A stretch of 10,422 bases of DNA, taken from assembly GCA_002718095.1 (NCBI GenBank), contig PBDP01000004.1:19328-29749 (forward strand), in the 5' to 3' direction. Both the position numbers and the translations under genes were made by a program. This DNA comes from Chloroflexota bacterium (lineage in GTDB: Bacteria; Chloroflexota; Dehalococcoidia; Lucifugimonadales; UBA826). Every line of letters starts with the position of its first letter. The stretch's first letter is position 1. Of this stretch, positions 6,941-10,422 are shown one piece after another. Below the pieces are notes generated by a model that was not told the origin of the DNA, ran no database searches, and saw only the letters and a list, made by a program, of their open reading frames with translations.

Positions 6941-8203
6941 ATGAGAAAAATTACTGTTTTAAGTTTAGTTTTTGTTTTAGCTGTTTTTTCAGTTGCCTGT
7001 GTAACCAGAGGGGCAACTTTATATTACACATCAGATAGGAATGGACAGTTAGATATATATTCTACGGTTATTGGTACCGATGAGGAAATTAATGTAACTG
7101 ATACTCCTGCGTTGGATGAATATGATCCCGTGGTTTCTCCTGATGGTAAGTGGTTAGCTTTCCGTGTTGGCGACGATACGAAATCATCTATTGATGTTTT
7201 GAACTTATCTAACAATAATAGATTTACTGTCACGTACAACATAAATGACAAAGGTGATTCTAAATATTCAATGCCTGTTTGGAGTCCTGATAGCACAAAA
7301 ATAGCTTTTCTTAAAGAAACTGAAGAAGAGGGAGGTAAAGCTTATACAGTAGTTGTAGAAGGCGGATCTCCACCTGCAAAATTATCGGATGTTTCTGCTA
7401 CCCAATTAAATGACTGGTCTCCTTCTGGAGATTCTGTTCTGTTTTCATCTTATGTTAAAGATGAGGAAGAAGAGGATTTTGATGAATTTTATGATGATGA
7501 AGATTTATTAGAAGGAGATTTTTCTGTTTCTGAGATTGAATGGGAGTATGACGAATCAGGTAATTTAATAGGGGTAAGATCTTCTGGAGTAGCCCTTGAA
7601 GACGAAGAAGATCAGGGTTTTCAATTTGAAGGATTCGACGAAGAATTATTTGACGAAGAATTATTTGAGGATATAAATAGTGATTACGTCGGTATATACT
7701 CTCGAAATCCTGAAGGGGTCAATCAAAGGCAAATGACTTGTGGTGAAGACAGAGATGCTAAATGGTCTCCTGATTCTACGAAATTAGCTTTTATATCAGA
7801 AAGAGACGGTAATCCAGAAATTTATGTTATGGAACGAGATTCCCTAGATGCGCTTTGTGAGAATTCTGGTGGGAATCCTAAACAAATATATAGATTAACT
7901 GATACAGAAGAAGATGAATCTGATATCGTATGGTCTCCAGATGGACAGAGAATCTTATTTGTTTCAGAAAGAGATGGTAATAAAGAGATTTATGTAATGG
8001 ATTATACGGGTAGCAATGAAACTCGTTTAACGTTTAACCAAAAAGATGATTATGATCCAATTTGGGGTACAGACGGTACTTCGGTGATTTTTGTTTCTGA
8101 ATTGGATGGAGACTCTGATATTTTCATTATGGATACAGAAGGTCAGTCACAACAAAGAATTACTAATAACGATGCTATTGATGAATCTCCGACTTGGCGG
8201 TAA
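6941..8203 (+). CDS. TolB/PD40-type beta-propeller protein, probable lipoprotein, with acidic insertion
   Basis: This is a 420-residue exported protein of unknown specific role. The N-terminus is a signal peptide (Arg-Lys, then a hydrophobic run 4-19) ending at SVAC. Cys20 is a likely lipid-anchored residue, although the -3 position is Ser rather than the usual Leu. PD40 repeats follow, recognised by WSPD and an S-x-x-DG...IYVMD pattern. They start near residues 61, 109, 156, 270, 328 and 371; the last three are the most regular. The final DESPTWR could pair with the N-terminal LYYTSDRNGQLDIYS to close the ring, giving about seven blades. Between the third and fourth full repeats lies a very acidic insertion (about 174-247). 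I chose ATG 6941 over the GTG at 6932, which sits too close to the AGG at 6927. It is not TolB itself: there is no TolB N-terminal domain and no tol/pal gene nearby. Such propellers usually bind proteins or ligands outside the membrane. Confidence 0.82.
   Translation: MRKITVLSLVFVLAVFSVACVTRGATLYYTSDRNGQLDIYSTVIGTDEEINVTDTPALDEYDPVVSPDGKWLAFRVGDDTKSSIDVLNLSNNNRFTVTYNINDKGDSKYSMPVWSPDSTKIAFLKETEEEGGKAYTVVVEGGSPPAKLSDVSATQLNDWSPSGDSVLFSSYVKDEEEEDFDEFYDDEDLLEGDFSVSEIEWEYDESGNLIGVRSSGVALEDEEDQGFQFEGFDEELFDEELFEDINSDYVGIYSRNPEGVNQRQMTCGEDRDAKWSPDSTKLAFISERDGNPEIYVMERDSLDALCENSGGNPKQIYRLTDTEEDESDIVWSPDGQRILFVSERDGNKEIYVMDYTGSNETRLTFNQKDDYDPIWGTDGTSVIFVSELDGDSDIFIMDTEGQSQQRITNNDAIDESPTWR
7637..7666 (+). 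repeat. Perfect 15-base tandem duplication in the acidic insertion
   Basis: Two identical head-to-tail copies of GACGAAGAATTATTT encode DEELF twice. A partial third match (GAGGA) follows. The unit length is a multiple of three, so gain or loss of a copy keeps the frame. It looks like replication slippage extending the acidic loop of the propeller protein. Confidence 0.9.
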
Positions 8204-8217
8204 ATTTTAAGCATATT

Positions 8218-8240
8218 TCTATTTGTGAAATAGATTTTAT
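8218..8240 (+). terminator. Possible weak intrinsic terminator between lipoprotein gene and proB
   Basis: TCTATTT (8218-8224) and AAATAGA (8228-8234) form a perfect 7-pair stem with a GTG loop, followed directly by TTTTAT. The layout of stem plus T-run is right for an intrinsic terminator, 14 bases after the upstream stop. The stem has only one G-C pair, so it would be weak. It may be partial, or simply chance in AT-rich DNA. Confidence 0.3.
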
Positions 8241-8263
8241 AGTAGTCTTTTTGGAGTAATTAT

Positions 8264-9418
8264 ATGAGCAATACGGATGACCGGATTGTTTCACATGACT
8301 ATAAAAGAATTGTCGTAAAGGCAGGTACGAGCCTTTTAACAGGCGGAACTGGTAAGCTCGATACGGTAGTCATTTCAAATATTGTTAGTCAGATTTGTGA
8401 CCTACAAAATCAAGGAAAAGAGTTAACTCTTGTTTCTTCAGGGGCAGTGGCCGCTGGAAGAGAAGTGTTAGGAAAATTTACTTTAGATAAAGACGTACAT
8501 TTAGATAAACAAGTTTTGGCGGCTATTGGGCAGGGACGGCTAATACAAATTTATGAAGAGATGTTTTTTTCAAATAAGATGTTGTCTGCTCAGGCACTTG
8601 TTTCGAGACGAGATGTTCATGACAGATTAGGGTATCTCAATTTGAGAAATACTTTATTAGAATTACTTAAAAATAATGTAGTTCCTGTAGTTAATGAAAA
8701 TGATGTTGTTGCACTTGAAGAACTAACAGGAAAAGTTTTTGGTGATAATGACACTTTATCTGCACTAGTAGCTAATTCAATTGATGCTGACTTACTTATT
8801 ATATTAGGGAAGATAAATGGACTATATACAAAAGATCCAACTTTACATAAAGATGCAGAGATAATATCTGTTGTTGAGAAGATGAATCAAGATATTTTGT
8901 CTTATGCAGGCCCTTCCTCAGATGATTTTGGGAGAGGAGGAATGGTTACTAAGTTAGATGCTGCCCGCTTGGCAACAGCATCTGGAGTAGATGTTGTAAT
9001 GGCTAGCGGTTATGAAGACAATGGATTAATTAAGATAATTAATGGAGAAAATGTAGGCACTTTATTTAGAGCAACGACTACAAAGTTGGAAAGTCGTAAG
9101 CGTTGGATGTTAAGCGGCATAGATCTTAATGCAAAAAAATTAGTAATAAAAATTGACACAGGTGCAAAAGATGCTTTAATCAAAGGGAGTAGTTTGTTGC
9201 CTTCGGGAGTTATTTCCTGTTATGGAGAATTTTCCCGAGGATCCATAGTTGCTATCACTACTGAAAATGACGAGAGTATAGGAGTTGGGATTACAAATTA
9301 CTCTAAGTCAGATATTTCTGAGATTCAGTCTTTGAATTCATCTGACATAAAGAAAATGCTTGGTCATTATTATGGAGATGAAATTATACACAGAGATAAT
9401 TTCGTTTTATTAGATTGA
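8264..9418 (+). CDS. proB: Glutamate 5-kinase (ProB) with C-terminal PUA domain
   Basis: ProB phosphorylates the gamma-carboxyl of glutamate with ATP, the first and usually proline-inhibited step of proline synthesis in the cytosol. The protein has 384 residues, slightly longer than the 367 of E. coli. The amino-acid kinase domain (about 13-270) shows VVKAGTSLLTGG with Lys19, LVSSGAVAAGRE (57-67), AIGQGRLIQIYE (87-98), VVNENDVV (142-149), GDNDTLSALVAN (160-171) and GRGGMVTKLDAA (223-234). A PUA domain follows from about 275 to the end, beginning RKRWMLSG, so this is the two-domain form found in E. coli. GKINGLYTKDP at 182-192 departs slightly from the common DIDGLYTADP. The ATG is preceded by GGAG (8253-8256) with seven bases of spacing. 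The stop is 13 bases before proA, whose ribosome site overlaps it, so the two are co-transcribed. Confidence 0.97.
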   Translation: MSNTDDRIVSHDYKRIVVKAGTSLLTGGTGKLDTVVISNIVSQICDLQNQGKELTLVSSGAVAAGREVLGKFTLDKDVHLDKQVLAAIGQGRLIQIYEEMFFSNKMLSAQALVSRRDVHDRLGYLNLRNTLLELLKNNVVPVVNENDVVALEELTGKVFGDNDTLSALVANSIDADLLIILGKINGLYTKDPTLHKDAEIISVVEKMNQDILSYAGPSSDDFGRGGMVTKLDAARLATASGVDVVMASGYEDNGLIKIINGENVGTLFRATTTKLESRKRWMLSGIDLNAKKLVIKIDTGAKDALIKGSSLLPSGVISCYGEFSRGSIVAITTENDESIGVGITNYSKSDISEIQSLNSSDIKKMLGHYYGDEIIHRDNFVLLD

Positions 9419-9431
9419 GGAATTTATTGCC

Positions 9432-10422
9432 ATGGATTACCTAAAGGATATAGGAGAATCTGCTAAAAAAGCAGCTCGAGCGTTGTCTACTTCTTCTGCT
9501 CAGTTAAGGCATCAAGCTTTAACAAATATTTCTAAACATTTATTAGATTCGCAAGGTCAAATATTAGAAAAAAATATTTTGGATATTGAAAACGCTAAAA
9601 ACTCAGGACAATCAGAAGCTTTTATTGATAGATTACTATTAACTCCTGAACGATTAGAGAAAATAGCTAAAGATACGATTAATGTTGCTTCCCTGCCTGA
9701 CCCTATAGGAGAAGATATAGAAACGTATACGAGACCTAATGGAATTACTCTAACTCGTAAAAGGGTTCCACTAGGAGTTATAGGAGTTATATATGAAAGT
9801 AGGCCGAATATTACCATAGATATTTCGGCATTATGTTTAAAATCAGGTAATGCGGCTATATTAAGAGGTGGTAGCGAATCTTTTCATTCAAATAATATTC
9901 TTGCAGAGATTGTTCAAGCTGCCATCACTGAAGTAGGTTTACCTAAAGAATGTGTGCAGATTTTAAAAGATACTGATAGAGCACTTGTAGGAAAAATGCT
10001 TCAGATGAACGATTATATTGATTTAATGATTCCTAGAGGTGGATTAGAATTAGTATCGCGCGTTTCTAAAGAAGCGTCTATGCCTGCTATTACTGGTGGG
10101 GTAGGAGTTTGCCACATATATGTTGATGCAACCTCATCTATTGATATGGCAACAAAAATTGTTTATAACGCAAAAGTGCAAAGGCCATCTGTTTGCAATG
10201 CTTTAGATACATTAATAATTGAATCAAGTGCACTAGGCACGCATTTAAATAGCATTGCTAAAGCTTTAGCAGGTGCAAATGTTGAAATGAGATGTGACGA
10301 AAGGTCGGAAGAAATTCTTAAAAGAAATGAGGGTATGAGAATTAGTAAGGTTACAAAAACCGATTGGGATACAGAGCACTTAGACCTTATTATGGGAATA
10401 AAGGTTGTAGATTCAATTGATG
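9432..10422 (+). CDS. proA: Gamma-glutamyl-phosphate reductase (ProA), 3'-truncated by the window edge
   Basis: ProA reduces gamma-glutamyl phosphate with NADPH to glutamate-5-semialdehyde, the second step of proline synthesis, using the unstable product of ProB. The first 330 residues are present; the family is about 415-420 long, so some 85-90 residues lie beyond the edge. Signature segments are GVIGVIYESRPNIT (115-128), LKSGNAAILRGG (136-147), IDLMIPRGG (196-204), GGVGVCHIYVD (222-232) and PSVCNALDTLI (252-262). The last contains the catalytic Cys255 (codon 10194-10196), the same position as in the Thermotoga enzyme as I recall it. The start follows GAGGAA (9417-9422), which overlaps the proB stop, and lies nine bases downstream of it. 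Nothing unusual is seen in the visible part. Confidence 0.97.
   Translation, partial: MDYLKDIGESAKKAARALSTSSAQLRHQALTNISKHLLDSQGQILEKNILDIENAKNSGQSEAFIDRLLLTPERLEKIAKDTINVASLPDPIGEDIETYTRPNGITLTRKRVPLGVIGVIYESRPNITIDISALCLKSGNAAILRGGSESFHSNNILAEIVQAAITEVGLPKECVQILKDTDRALVGKMLQMNDYIDLMIPRGGLELVSRVSKEASMPAITGGVGVCHIYVDATSSIDMATKIVYNAKVQRPSVCNALDTLIIESSALGTHLNSIAKALAGANVEMRCDERSEEILKRNEGMRISKVTKTDWDTEHLDLIMGIKVVDSID

Noticed and set aside
1-10422. Mobile elements, CRISPR arrays, phage genes, tRNA or rRNA
   Set aside because: No transposase or integrase motifs, no spaced direct repeats, and no long inverted repeats were seen, and the gaps between genes are too short for RNA genes other than very small ones.

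Overview
The window is AT-rich (about one third G+C by eye) bacterial DNA with every gene on the + strand and almost no space between genes. The longest non-coding gap is about 75 bases. Standard start and stop codons, Shine-Dalgarno sites and a proB-proA pair show it is bacterial. The gene mix is an amidase, a zinc-type dehydrogenase, an MFS carrier, SDR oxidoreductases, a GGT-like hydrolase and a beta-propeller lipoprotein. With the low G+C, this resembles oligotrophic marine lineages such as SAR202-type Chloroflexota. That placement is inference from gene content only.

Region 1 (1-6874) looks like a catabolic or uptake cassette. An amidase-signature hydrolase is cut by the left edge. It is followed by a zinc-type MDR alcohol dehydrogenase without the structural-zinc lobe, a 12-helix MFS carrier, a degenerate SDR-like protein, a canonical SDR/epimerase-like protein and a gamma-glutamyltransferase-family Ntn hydrolase. 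From the dehydrogenase to the GGT homologue the spacings are an 8-base overlap, a 1-base gap, a 4-base overlap and a 22-base gap, so these five genes are very probably one transcript. The amidase, 74 bases upstream, may belong to it. A plausible reading is import of an organic acid or sugar-like compound, redox steps on hydroxyl or keto groups, and hydrolysis of amide bonds. The actual substrate cannot be read from the sequence.

Region 2 (6875-8203) holds one gene, a probable secreted lipoprotein with TolB/PD40-type beta-propeller repeats. It is interrupted by a strongly acidic insertion that contains a perfect 15-base tandem duplication. A consensus TATAAT lies just upstream.

Region 3 (8204-10422) is the proline biosynthesis pair: proB (glutamate 5-kinase with PUA domain, complete) and proA (gamma-glutamyl-phosphate reductase, cut by the right edge with its catalytic cysteine still inside). 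They are 13 bases apart. Together they convert glutamate to glutamate-5-semialdehyde.

The most notable points are the pseudoenzyme-like SDR translationally coupled to its intact relative, the GGT homologue that has lost the glutamate-binding residues, and the dehydrogenase with a rebuilt metal site. I saw no tRNA, rRNA, CRISPR array, insertion sequence or attachment site.
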